Shown: piece by piece, positions 35,041 through 47,251 of the stretch
Layout: the number at the start of each line of letters is the position of its first letter
Position numbering within the stretch: the stretch's first letter is position 1
Assembly (NCBI GenBank): GCA_037176705.1
Contig: CM073891.1
Coordinates: 90,664,327 to 90,728,326, forward strand
Length of the DNA: 64,000 nt
Source: Molossus alvarezi
Lineage: Eukaryota > Chordata > Mammalia > Chiroptera > Molossidae
Direction of reading: 5' to 3'
The notes under the pieces: generated by a model
What the model was told of the DNA's origin: nothing
The model's database searches: none
What the model saw: the letters and a program-made list of their open reading frames with translations, nothing else
Made by a program: the position numbers and the translations under genes

Positions 35041-37672
35041 ATTGTTCATAGATATGTATTTATTACCATTTTATTGTTCATATTTTTGTTCTTCTTCTTC
35101 AAGAAGACCCATCAACATTTCATATGAACTCTAGATTTTCCTTGTCTGAAAAACTCTTCATAGGGCTATTGATTCTAAATAATAGCTTTGCAAAATAGAG
35201 TAATCTTGGTTGTAGGTCCTTGCTTTTCATCACTTTAAATATTTTTTGCCACTCCCTCCTGGCCTGCAAAGTTTATTTTGAGAAATTGGCTGAGAGCCTT
35301 ATGAGAGTTCCATTGTAGGTAACTAACTGCTTTTTTCTTGCTGCTTTTAAGATTCTCTGTCTTGAACCTTTTGTATTTTGGTGATGATGTGTGTCTTGGT
35401 GTGGACCTCTTTGGGTTCATCTTATTTGGGACTCTTTGTGTTTCCTAGACTTGTATATCTGTTTCCTTCACCAAATTAGGGAAGTTTTCTGTCATTATTT
35501 TTTTCAAACAGGTTTTCAATTTCTTGCTCTCTCTCTTCTCCTTCTGGCACTCCTATGATGTGAATGTTGGTATGCTTAAAGTTGTCCCAGAGGTTCCTTA
35601 TACTATCCTCATTTTTTAAAAATTCTTTTTCTTTTTGTTGTTGTGATTGGGTTTGTTTTGCTTCCTTATATTCCAGATAAATGGTTTGCTTCTTGGCTTT
35701 ACCTACTCTACTATTGAATCTGTAAATTATTCTTTATTTCAGTTAGTGCAGCCTTCATTTCTGACTGGTCCTTTCTTATGCTCTTGAAGCCCTCACTAAG
35801 TCCATTAAGTATCTTTATAAGCAGTGTTTTGAACTCTGCATCTGTTACATTGCTTATTTTAGATCTTTTCCTGGAGTTTTGTTCTGTTCTTTCATTTGAG
35901 ACATGTTTCTTTGTCTTCTCATTTTGGCTGCATCCCTGTGCTTGTTTCTATCTACTAGGTAGAGATGCTATGTCCCCTAGGCTTCCTAAGGTGGCCTGCT
36001 GTAGTAGGTGTCCAGTAGGGTCCAGTGGCACAGCCTCCCTGATCACCCAGCTGGGTCCTTGAGGTGCATCCCTCTTGTGGACTTTACACCCTTCTGCTGT
36101 AATTGAGTCTTGATTGCTGTTGTTTCATCAATGGGAGGGATTTACTCAGGCTGATTAGCTTCAAGGAGTGGCTGTGCCTACTAACCACTGGCCTCTGTCT
36201 ACCTTGGAAGATCAGCAGTGAAGAGGCCCACCACACAGAGCAAGACTTACTTCAGCAGGGCCCTGTTACCCACTGAGTTCATTCCTTGACTGTGTCACTT
36301 GTGGAGGTGGTTGGGTGATGGTGCTTTGACATGGTCTGAAGCAGTCTACTGGGTGTGCTGGCTCAGGGGCAAGGTCAGCCACTGCCTGTGTTCTACCCAG
36401 GGCCACCAGGCATAAGCTACAAAGCCATCTACTGATGGCTGCTTCTCGTGCTGGGCTTCAAGGTACCCATGTGAAGCCAAGCTGTGAATCAAGACTGGCT
36501 GCTTCTAGTGCCAGGTCTGGGGCCACTTAGTGAGAGGTATGGGTCTCGCTGTGGCCAGATGCAGCTTGTTCGAGAGAATTTAGGAAAATCTGAAGCAGAT
36601 GCCAAAACAGGCCAATCCTAGAATAAAGCTACTGGAAACAGCTTGGGTGGGCCTGAACATTGGGTGGGGCAGGGCCTCAGGGAATCACCAGGGTGGGGCA
36701 CAGTGTGAGCCAGGTTGCTGGAGTTGCAGATATGGCGGCCATCTGCTGGCATCCTGGGGGAAGGGCTCACCAAAGGAACAAAGGCCTCTGACAGCACATC
36801 CACCTGGGAGATAGCTGCCTCTCCAGCTCTTACCCCAATGACAAACAACTCAGTTCTTCTCCATATGTCTCTGGTGCCTTTCAAGCTGCTCCCCCTCTGT
36901 GCTGGAGCTCAGATGGAGTGAGTCCAAGTAAGTCTGTGTGCGGGCCCTTTAAGAGTATCTGTCTGGGGTTCCAACAGCCTCAGCCTCCCTCAGCCTCAGT
37001 TCCTGCTGGCTTTTACAGCCAGAAATCATGGGGACTCCTCTTCCTGGCTCTGGAATCCTGAGCTAGGAGCCTGGTGTGGGACAGGGATCCCTAACCCCTC
37101 AAGGAGAACCTTCACAGCCAAAATGTCCTCCTGATTTTTATCTCCCACACATGGGTGTGGGAGCAGCCCATCCGAACCTCCGAAAGCTGCCTCTTTAGTC
37201 CTCGCCCCGATGTGAAACAACTCAGTTCTTCCCTGTATGTCTCTGGTGCCTTTCAAGCTGCCTCCCCCATGCTGGACCCTGGATGGTGTGAGTCCAAGTA
37301 AGTCAGTGTGTGGGCTCTTTAAGAGGAGCTTCCTGGGGCTCCTGAAGCCTAAGCCTCCCTCAGCCTCAGTTCCCGCTGATTTTTCCAGCCAGAAGTCATG
37401 GGGACTTCTGTTCCTGGCACGGGAACCCTGAGCTGGGTGCCTGGGTGTGTAATGGGACCCCTCACTCCTCAGGGAGGACCATCACAAGAGATTTTTACGC
37501 CCCTCCTACCAGTCTTGATGTAGCTGCTTCTTTAATTTCATAGTTGTACGACTTCCCTTCAGCTTGATTTCAGGTGGTTCTGAAGGATGGTTGTTCTGTA
37601 GTTTAGTTGTAATTTTGAAGTGGTTGTGGGAGAAGGCCAGATGGCATTTACCTAAGCTGCCATCTTGACTGG
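35041..37672 (-). repeat. LINE-1 5' portion: ORF1 remnants and 5' UTR
   Basis: Reverse-strand text from the ORF1 region ('gtagtccttgctttt'-type and 'gatgatgtgtgtcttggtgt'; the frame at 35235-35420 (-) is a broken ORF1 C-terminal piece). It continues through the promoter-like GC-richer 5' UTR to the edge 'gctgccatcttgactggaag' at about 37672. A roughly 365-bp segment containing 'acaactcagttctt' and 'ctctggtgcctttcaagctg' occurs twice (about 36838-37200 and 37210-37500), so the 5' UTR holds at least two tandem monomer-like units. Confidence 0.8.
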
Positions 37673-39213
37673 AAGTTTCTTTTACACATTTAAAACATTT
37701 TCAATTACTGTTGATATTCAATATTTTATATTAGTTACATTAGTTTTAGGTGAACAGCATAGTGGTAAGACATATATGTATGTATGAAGTGATCCCCTCA
37801 ATAATTCTAGTACCCACCTGACACCACAGTTATTTCAATATTATTGAGTATATTGCCTATGGTGTACCTTGACTCCCCGTGGCTATTTTGTAACTACCAG
37901 TTTGTACTTCTTAATCCTTTCACTTTTTTACTCAATCTAACAACCTCCTCCCAACTGCCAATCTTGAATTTGTTAAATGCATTTATGAGTATGTTTCTGT
38001 TTTGTTTGTTCATTTATTTTGTTTCTGGATTCCACATAAAAATAAAATCATATGGTATTTGTCTGTTTCTCTCTCTGACTTATTTCACTTAGTATAATAC
38101 CTTTTAGGTCTTAGTATGTTGTTGCAAATGGTAAGATTTCATTCTTTTTTTGGCCAAATGATATCCCATTATATATACATACATTTTCTTTATCTAATTC
38201 TCTATTGATGGGCAATTAGGTTGCTCCCATATTTTGGCTATTGCAAACAGTGTTGCAATGAAGGTTGGGGTGTGTATATCATTTTAATTTTTGTGTTTTA
38301 GATTTCTTTGAATATATTCCCAGAAGCGGCATTGTTGGGTCATAGGTAGTTCTATTTTTGAGGAACCTCCACAGTGTTTTTCATAGTGGCCGCACCAATC
38401 TTTTTCCCACCAACAGTGCATGAGGGTTCCCTTTCTCTCCCATATCCTCACCAACATGCATTCTGTGTTAATTTATTGCTGATAGCATTCTGACAGGTGT
38501 TAGGTGATATCTTATTGTGGTTTTGATTTGCGTTTCTCTGATCATTGATGACATTGCAATCTTTTCATATGTTTGTGGCCATCTGTATATCCTCCTTGAA
38601 GAAATGTTTATTCAAGTCCTCTGCCCATTTTTAAATTGAATTTTTTTTTTTTTTTTTGGTGTTGAGTTCTATGAGTTCTTTATACATTTTGGATATTAAA
38701 CCCCTTATTGTATATTTCTGGTGAATATCTTCTTTCATTCAGTAGGTTGTCTCTTCATTTTGTTGATGGTTTCCTTCACTGTGAAAAAACTATTTAGTTT
38801 GATATAGCCCCATTTGTTTATTTTCTCTTTTGTTTCTCTTGCCTTAGGAGACATATCAGAAATAAATATTACTAACAGCAATGCCAGAGATTTTGCTGCC
38901 TAGGTTTTCTTCTAGGAGATTTATGCTTTTGAGACTTACATTTAAGTCTTTAATCCATTTTGATATTATTCTTGTGTTTGGTGTAAGAAGGTGGTATAGT
39001 TTTATTTTTTAGCATATAACTCCAATTTTTTGAACACTGTTTATTAAATAGACGTTCTTTACTAAATTATACCCATTTGTATGTCATTGCCTGCTTTGTC
39101 ATATAGTAATTGAGCATATGGGTGTGGGTTTATTTCTGGGCTCTCTATTCTGTTCCATTAATGTATGTGTCTGTTTTTATGCCAGTGCCATGCTCTTTTG
39201 ATTACTATAGTTT

Positions 39214-39501
39214 TGTAGTATAGTTTTGTTTTTTTTTTTTTTTTTTTTTTATCCTCACCCGAGGACATTTTTCCATTTTTTGTTTAGACAGAGCGGGAGG
39301 GAGAGAGAGGAAGAGGGAGAGAGAGAAACATCTATGTGAAGGGACACATTGAGTGACTGCCACCCGCACGACCGACCAGGGCCGGTGACAAACTGCAACT
39401 GAGATACGTGCCCTTAGCGGGAACCGAACCCGGGTCTCTCTGTACCGCAGGCCGACGCTCCAACCGCTGAGCCAAACCGGCTAGGGCTGTAGTATAGTTT
39501 T
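39214..39501 (-). repeat. VES SINE with target-site duplication
   Basis: Well-preserved reverse VES (39228-39487), 'atcctcacccgaggacattt' to 'gagccaaaccggctagggc'. Bounded by a perfect TGTAGTATAGTTTT (39214-39227, 39488-39501). Nested in old L1. Confidence 0.95.
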
Positions 39502-39720
39502 TACATCAAGTAGCATGATACCTTCAATGCTGTTGTTCTTTCTGAAGATTACTGTAGCTATTTGGAGACTTTGTGGTTCCATCTAAATTTTAGGATTATT
39601 TGTTCTACTTCTGTAAAAATTCCATTGGTATTTTAATAGGAATTGCATTGAATTCATAGATTGCTTTAGGTAGTATGTGCATTTTAATAATGTTAATTTT
39701 TCTTATCCATAAGCACAGTA

Positions 39721-41610
39721 CAGTCGGCCCTCATTTATTATGGTTAATCAGTTCCAGACTCTACTGCAATAAATGAATTTCCACGAAGTAGGATTCTTTA
39801 CTTATAAATTAAATATATTTGCAGTTAGAGCATAGAAAACCTGTTTATGACCATCTAAATATGTTTTTTTTAACATTATTAGAGCCCTCTAGACATAAAA
39901 TAACACTCTTTAGTCACCATTACACTCATATTACCCAATATATTAGATGAAATAAGAGAAAATAATACATATTAGACTTTAAAAATATCATATTATTATT
40001 GTACATTTAATTATACACAAACACACAGTTCTTACACACAATCACTAATCTATGAAAATAGTGCAACTTGTTTGATGAGGAAGCAATGAAGATGAAGAGA
40101 TGTACTGCACAGCAAAGAAGAGCAAGGTTACTGCTCTTCTGAAGGCACGACCTCAGTAGGAGAGTCTACGGGTGGTGCAGTATCTTCAGCAGGTGTGTTG
40201 TTGTCTTCTTCCACTGAAGGAGCACTAGAGTAGGCAGTGGGTGTCTGGGTGTGTGGCTGAAGAACATCGTGATAGGCAGTTGCTGGCACTGTCTTTTCAT
40301 ATGTATGAGGAGGCTTTTGTAGGTTTTTATTGCTCCATCAAGTGCATTCTGGAACTGCAATGCGTGCATCATTTGTGGGTCCGATTCGCCAATCATGTCT
40401 TGTACCACCTTAATAGTTCTCGCGACTTGCGAGAGATGCTCAAGTGTAAAGCCAACTTCCACCTCCTGACCCCTAGGAACCTCTGGCTGCTCTTCCTCCT
40501 CCTCACTCACAGACTTAGTCATCTCCACCAGATCCTCATCAGTTAAGAACACCTGTTCTGAGTGATACCGTCCTCAAGGGTCTTCTGAAATGTGTTGTTC
40601 ACATAGTCCTCTGCTGCAGGCTGGTCAGCAGAGGCAGCTTCTACATGGAGAACAATACTCTTCAGTTGACACCTTTTCTGGAACTTCTCAAACCAACCCT
40701 TGCTCATGGTGAAATTCATGCACGTCGCTGCAGAAGAGAGTCCTGGTTGAGGTTTATCCCCTATAAAGCGCTGTTAGAGCTGCCTTGCTTTCTCCCGGAT
40801 GACTAGCGAATCCAATGGAATGTTATCTTGTGGCTGTCGCTGATCCAGACAGCTAGGGCAGACTCTGTTTTCACTATGAACTTATTATGACTTGTCACGA
40901 CTCGCTTTGCTTCCCTGTTGAAAGAGACAATAGCCATTGCACGGATATTCTTTTCATCTTTACGGATGGAGTCTATGGATAGTAGACTCATTCAAGTCGT
41001 AATGGTGGGCAACCTCCTCGATTTTCTTGCCATCTTTGATCATATCCAAAAGTTTCACCTTCTCCTGGATGTTAAGCATTTTCCTCTGGCACTTAGTTTC
41101 ATTGTCAGAAGGCTTAGAAGAAGCAGCACATTTAGGAGCCACCTTAAGGCTTAGATAAAAGTTCTCAGAAATCACACACACTTACAAGAGCAAAGATGCT
41201 TCTGATGCAGAGTGATGTAGAAGTGTCTATGAGAGAAATGAACTTGTATGAGGCTGAGCCAATCAGTGGCCAGGATAGACTGGCCAATCAGTGAACAGCA
41301 CGCTCTGATTGGTTTAGTTTCACCACACTCAATTTTTTGGAAAAAGTTATTGCCCATACACAAGGAGTGGTCAAGTGGTTGCACCTGGCATTGAAGGATT
41401 TGTGGGGATGCTCGAATACATAGGCCTAGAGTTCATAGCACAGTAATTTTAATTTTAATTGTAATACAGAAGTGTATAATTGACTCAGACAACCGAGCAT
41501 GTGCCGTATCATTTTCACTGTCTCGATCAACTTTTTAATGAATATATTTGAAAAAACCATGATAGAGGGAAACCGCATAAGTAGAAGCGCAAAGTGACAA
41601 GGGACAACTG
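39721..41610 (-). mobile_element. Tigger (pogo/Tc1-mariner) transposon, internally deleted
   Basis: A 1,890-bp element with ends CAGTCGGCCCTC and, reversed, CAGTTGTCCCTT. It is flanked by the TA duplication expected of this superfamily (39719-39720, 41611-41612) and inserted in L1. Minus-strand transposase remnants are readable. The N-terminal CENP-B-type DNA-binding domain is at 40960-41160 (KVKLLDMIKDGKKIEEVAHH, NESTI). The second helix-turn-helix part follows at 40803-40991. A C-terminal acidic tail (LTDEDLVEMTKSVSEEEEEQ) begins at about 40549. Between them most of the catalytic DDE region is absent, and stops break the frame. It is a dead element. Confidence 0.88.
40166..41181 (-). pseudogene. 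Tigger transposase remnant, DDE core missing
   Basis: Family knowledge: Tigger transposases consist of an N-terminal CENP-B/HTH DNA-binding region, a DDE catalytic domain and an acidic C-terminal tail. Here the two DNA-binding segments (41181 down to about 40803) run into about 250 bases of linker-like text (around 'ggcttctacatggagaacaa'). They then pass almost straight to the acidic tail and the C-terminal end near 40166. Roughly the middle half of the protein is gone. Frames shift at least twice. No intact domesticated gene is implied. Confidence 0.8.
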
Positions 41611-44600
41611 TATATGTTTTCATTTATTAGTATTTTCTTCAGTGTCTTACATTTTTCTTAGTACAGGTCTTTTACCTTCTTGGTTAAATTTATTCCTAGG
41701 TATTTTTTGCGGGGAGGTGCAATTGTAATTTGATTATTTTCTTAATTTCTCTTCCTGATAGTTCATTATTATTGTACAAACTGTAACCAATTTCTGAATA
41801 TTAATTTTGTATCCTTCTACTTTACTGAATTCATTTATCAGTTCTAGTAGTTTTGTGGAATTTTTGAGGTCCTTTATATATAGTATTATGTCATCTGCAA
41901 ATAATAACTTTTACTTTTCCCTTTCCAATTTGTATGTTTTTGTGTACTGTTCTTTTCATCTGATTTCTGTGGCCAGGACTTACAATAATATGTTGAATAA
42001 AAGTGGTGAAAGTAGACAACCTTGTCTTGTTCCTGATCTTAAGGCAAACAATTTTAGTTTCCCCCACTATGGGTTTGTCATAAATGGACTTTAATATGTT
42101 GAGGTATGTTGTCTCTACCCCCACTTTGCTGAGAATTTTTATCAAAATGGATGCTAAAATTTGTCAATTTTTTTCTATATTGATATAACCATATGATTTT
42201 TATCTTTCATTTTTCATGTGGTGTAGTACATTCATTGATTTGCAGATATTGAACCAACCTTGTATTGCAGAATAAAACCCACTCGTTCATTGTGGTATGA
42301 TCTTTTTAATATATTGCTGAATTCAGTTTGCTAATATTTTGTTGAGGATTTTTGCATCTATGTTCACCAGGGATATTGGCCTAAAATTTTATTTTCTTGT
42401 GAAATCTTTGTCTGCTTTGGAATCAGGCTAATGCTAGACTCATAAAATGAGCTTGGAAGCTTTCCCTCCTCTTGAATTTTTGGAATACTTTGAGAAAGGA
42501 AAGTGTTAATTTGTCTTTGAATGTTTGGTAAAATTCACCTGTGAAGCCATTCAGTCCAGTACATTTTTTGTTGGGAGTTTTTAGAATACTGATCTGATTT
42601 TGATGGTAGTAATTGGTTTGTTCAGGTTTTCTTTTTTCTTAATTCAGCCTTGGAAGATCAGATGATTCTAAGAATTTATACATTTCTTCTGATTGTTCTA
42701 TTGGCTGGCATACAATTGGTTGTAGTACTTTGTTATAATCCTTTGTATTTCTGTGGTGTCAGTTGTCACTTCTGTTTTGTTTCTGATTTTATTTATTTGC
42801 GTTCTCTATCCCTTTTTATCGATGAGTCTGTTAAAGATTTATCAATCTTGTTTGTGTTTCAAAAAGCCACTTCTTGGTTTCATTGATCTTTTTATATTGT
42901 ATTTTTAGATTCTATTTTGTTTATTTCTGCTCTAATCTTTATTATTTCCTTCCTTCTACTCACTTTCGGCTTTGTTGTTTTCTGCCTAATTCATTTCAGC
43001 ATAAGGTTAATTTTTAATTTGAGATATTTCTTTTTTCTGAGGTATTGCTATGAATGTTTCTTTTAGCACTGCTTCCAATGTGTCCCATAGATTTGAGTCA
43101 TAGTGTTTTTATTTAATTTGTCTCAAGGTATCTTTTGATTTATTTATTTTTTATCTCATTAACACATTCATTGTTTAGTAGCATATTATTTAGCCTCCAT
43201 GTATTTGTGTGTTTTTAATTTTTTTTTCTAGTAATTGATTTCTAGTTCATACCATTGTGGTCAGAAATGATACTTCATATGATTTCAATCTTCTCAAATT
43301 TATTGAAACTTGGTTTGTGATCTAATATGTGACAAATCTTAAAAAAATCTTTCATGTGCACTTGAAAAAATGTATATTCTACTGCTTTGGGGTGAAATAC
43401 TATAAAAATATCAATTAAACCCATATGGTCTAATGTGTCATTTAAGGCCACTGTTTCCTTGTTTATTTTTTGTCTGAAAGATTAATCGTTTGATGTCAAT
43501 GGGGTTTTAAAGTTGTCTACTATGTCTCTATTATTGTCAATTGCTCCCTCTTTGTTTATCAATATATGCTTTATGTATTTAGGTACTCCTATAATGGGTG
43601 TGTAAGTGTCACAATGATTATACCTTCTTGGGTATAATCCCTTCATTGGGTTGATCCCTTCATTATGTGATATTCTTCTTTGCCTTTTATTATAGCATTT
43701 GCATTAAAGTTTATTCTGTGTGATGTAAGTATGGCTACTCCAACTTTCTTTTGTTTCCATTTGTATGAAACATCTTTTTCCATCCCTTTATTTTATTTTA
43801 GTTTTTTACTTTTTATTGAATTTACTGGTGTGACATTGGTTAATAAAATTATATAGATTTCTGATGTACAATTCCATAATATATCATCTGTATAATGTAT
43901 TGTATATTCACAACCCCAAGTCAAGTCTCCTTTCATCAACATATATCCCTCCTATACTGTTCTACCTCTCCCATCCTCCTTTCCCTCTGGTAATCACCAT
44001 AATAGTGTCTGTGTCTATGAGGGTTTTCTTTTTTTCTTTTGCTAATCCCTTTACCTTTTTCACCCAGCCCTGCAACCCCTCCCATCTGACAGTTGTCAGT
44101 CTGCTCTCTATGAACTGTTTCTTTTTGTTAGTTTATTTCATTCATTAGGTTGTACATATGAGTGAAATCATATGGCATGTGTCTTTTTCTAACTGGCCAA
44201 TTTCACTTAGCATAATGCTCTCCAGGTCTATCCACGCTGTTGCAAAGGGTAAGAGTTTCATCTCTTTTACAGTTGAGTAGTATTCCATTGTGTAAATCTA
44301 CTACAGCTTTTTTATCCACTCATCTACTGATGAACACTTGGGCTGCTTCCAGGTTTTTGTAAATAATCCTGCCATAAATATAGGGGTGTATATGTTCTTT
44401 CGAATTAGTGTTTCAGATTTCTTAGTATATATTCCCAGTAGTGGACTCGCTAGGTCATAAAGCAGTTCCATTTTTAATATTTTGAGGAAACCTCAAACTG
44501 CTTTCCACAGTGGCTGCACTAATTTTTATTCCCACCAAGAGTGCACGAGGGTTTCCTTTTCTCCACCACATCCTTGCCAACACTAGTTGTGTGTTCATTT

Positions 44601-47251
44601 ATTGATGATACAGTCATTCTGACAAGTGTGAGGTGATATCTCATTGTGGTTTTGATTTGCATTTCTCTGACTATTAATGACGTTGAGCATCTTTTCACAT
44701 GTCTATTGACCATCTGTGTGTTCTCTTTGGAAAACTGTATATTCAGGTCTTTTGCCCATCTCTTAATTAGATTATTTGTTTCTTTTGGTGTTGTATAAAG
44801 TATACATTTTATATATACTTTATATATATATAAAGTATATATGGAATTGTATAAAGTATAAATTTTGGATATTAACTCCTTATCAGATATATCTTTGGTG
44901 GATATGCTTTCTCATTCAATGGGTTGCCTTTTCATTTTGTTGATGGTTTCTTTAGTTGTGCAAACACTTTTTAGTTTGATGTAGTCTCATTTGTTTATTT
45001 CTTCATTTGTTTTCCTTATCTGAGGCAATATATCAGGAAAATATTGCTATGAGAAATGTCCAAAATTTTACTGCCTATGTTTTTCTTCTAACATATTTAT
45101 GCTTTTGAGATTTACATTTAAGTCTTTAATTCATTTTGAGTTTATTTTTGTGTTTGGTGTAAGAAGATGGTCTAGCTTCCTTTTCTTGCATGTATCAGTC
45201 CAATTATTTAATTTATTGAATAGACTATCTTTACCCCATTGCATGTTTTTGCCTTCTTTGGCAAATACATAAAGAGTGGATTGATTTCAGGGCTCTCAAT
45301 TTTGTTCCATTGATCTATATGTCTGTTTTTATACAAGTACCATGCTGCTTTGATTATTATGGCCTTGTAGTATAGTTTGATACCAGGTAGCATGATTCCT
45401 CCAATTTTGTTTTTTGTCAAGAATCCTGTGGCTATTTTTTTATGATTCCATATAAATTTTTGAAATATTTTTCTAGGTCTATGAAATATGTCATTGGTAA
45501 CTTGATAAAAATTGTGTTGAATCTATAGGTTGCTTTGGGTAGTGTGGTCATTTTAATGATGTTAATTCTACTTATCCATGAAAATGATATATGCTTCCAC
45601 TTATTTCTATATTTTTCAATTTCTTTCTTTAGTATTTTATAATTTGCTGAGTATAGGTTTTTTACATCTTTGCTTAAGTGTATTCTTATGTATTTTTTTT
45701 TTTTTTTACCTTTTTGATAGTTGATTATTAGTGTATAAAATGCAATTGATTTCTGGATATTTATTTTGTATCCTGCTCCTTTATTGAATTCATTTATCAG
45801 TTCTAGTAGTTTTTTTTTTTTGGTGGAATCATTAGGGTTCTCTCTATATAGTATCATGTCATCTGCAAATAATAACAATTTTACTTCTTCTGTTTGGATT
45901 TAGATGCCTTTTATTTCTTCTTCTTGTCTGATTGCTGTGGCGAGGACTTCTAGCATTATGTTGAATAAGAGTGGTAAAAGCAGACATCCTTGTTTTGTTT
46001 CTGATCTTAAGAAGAGCACTTGTAGTGTTTGCCTATTTAATATGATGTTGGATGTGAATTAGTCATATATGGCCTTTATTATATTGAGGAGTGTTTTCTC
46101 TATTCCCATTTGGCTAAGTGTTTTTTCATAAACAGTCACTGAATTTTATCAAATGCCTTTTCTGCATCTATTGATATAATCATATGGTTTTTATCCTTTA
46201 TTTTGTTTATGTGGTATATCTCGTTATTTATTTACAGATATTGCATCAACCTTGCAACCCCAGAATCAAGCCCATTTGACCATGGTGTATAATCTTTTTA
46301 ATGTATTTCTGGATGCAGTTTGCTAATATATTTTTCTCAAGATGTTAATATCTATGTTCATCAGGAATATTGACCTATAGTTTTCTTTTTGTGTAGTGTC
46401 TTTATCTGGCTTTGGAATTAGGATAACTCTGGCCTAGTAAAATGAGCTTGGGGGGTATTCTTTCCTCCTCTTGAATATTTTGGAATAGTTTAAAAAAGAT
46501 AGGTGTTTTTTTAAATTCTTTGAATGTTTGGTAAAATTCACCTGTGAAACCATCTGGTCAGGAGTTTTATTTGTTGGGATTATTTTTTATTACTTCTTCA
46601 AGTTCACTAGTTGTAATCTGTCTATTCAGATTCTCTGATTCTTCCTGATTCAGTTTTGAAACATTGTATGTTTCTAGTAATTTATCCATTTCATCCAGAT
46701 TGTCCAATTTGTTGGCATATAGTTGTTTATATTTATTACAATATTTCTTTGGTGTTAATTGTTACTGCTCCTCTTTCATTACTGATTTTATTTATTTGGA
46801 TTCTCTCCCTCTCTCTTCTTTTCTTTTTCTTGATGAGTCTGGTTAAAGTTTGTCAATCTTATTTATCTTTTCACAGAAGCAGCTCTTGATTTCATTGATC
46901 TTTGTGTGTGTGTGTATGTGTTTCCAACTCTGTTTCATTCATTTTTGCTCTGATCTGTATTATTTTCTCCCTTCTACTCAATTTGGGCTTTGCTTGCTTT
47001 TAGTTTTCTAGTTCCTTTAAATGTAAATTTGAATTGTTTAATTGAGATTTTTCTTGTTTCTTGAACTAGACTATACATTTTTCTTATAGAACTGTTTTTG
47101 CTGTGTCTCCTAGATTTTGGATTGTTGTGTTCTCATTTTCATTTGTTTCAAGGTATCTTTTGATTTCTTTCTTGATTTTGTCAATATAAAAAATGTTCAA
47201 ACATGTAGAGAATTTAATGAGTTTATTTGAGCCAAACTGATGACAATTGTT

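Larger units (their letters stand above)
37680..43794 (-). repeat. old LINE-1 carrying a SINE and a Tigger element
   Basis: Reverse-strand L1 from the 3' UTR ('acattagttttaggtgaaca') through ORF2 to about 43790. It is interrupted by a VES SINE (39228-39487) and a Tigger transposon (39721-41610). L1 text resumes in register on the far side of both. All frames are broken. Confidence 0.85.

Noticed and set aside
40166..41181. Domesticated Tigger-derived (TIGD/CENP-B-like) host gene
   Set aside because: Frames are broken by stops and shifts, the catalytic middle is missing, and the transposon termini and TA duplication are still present.
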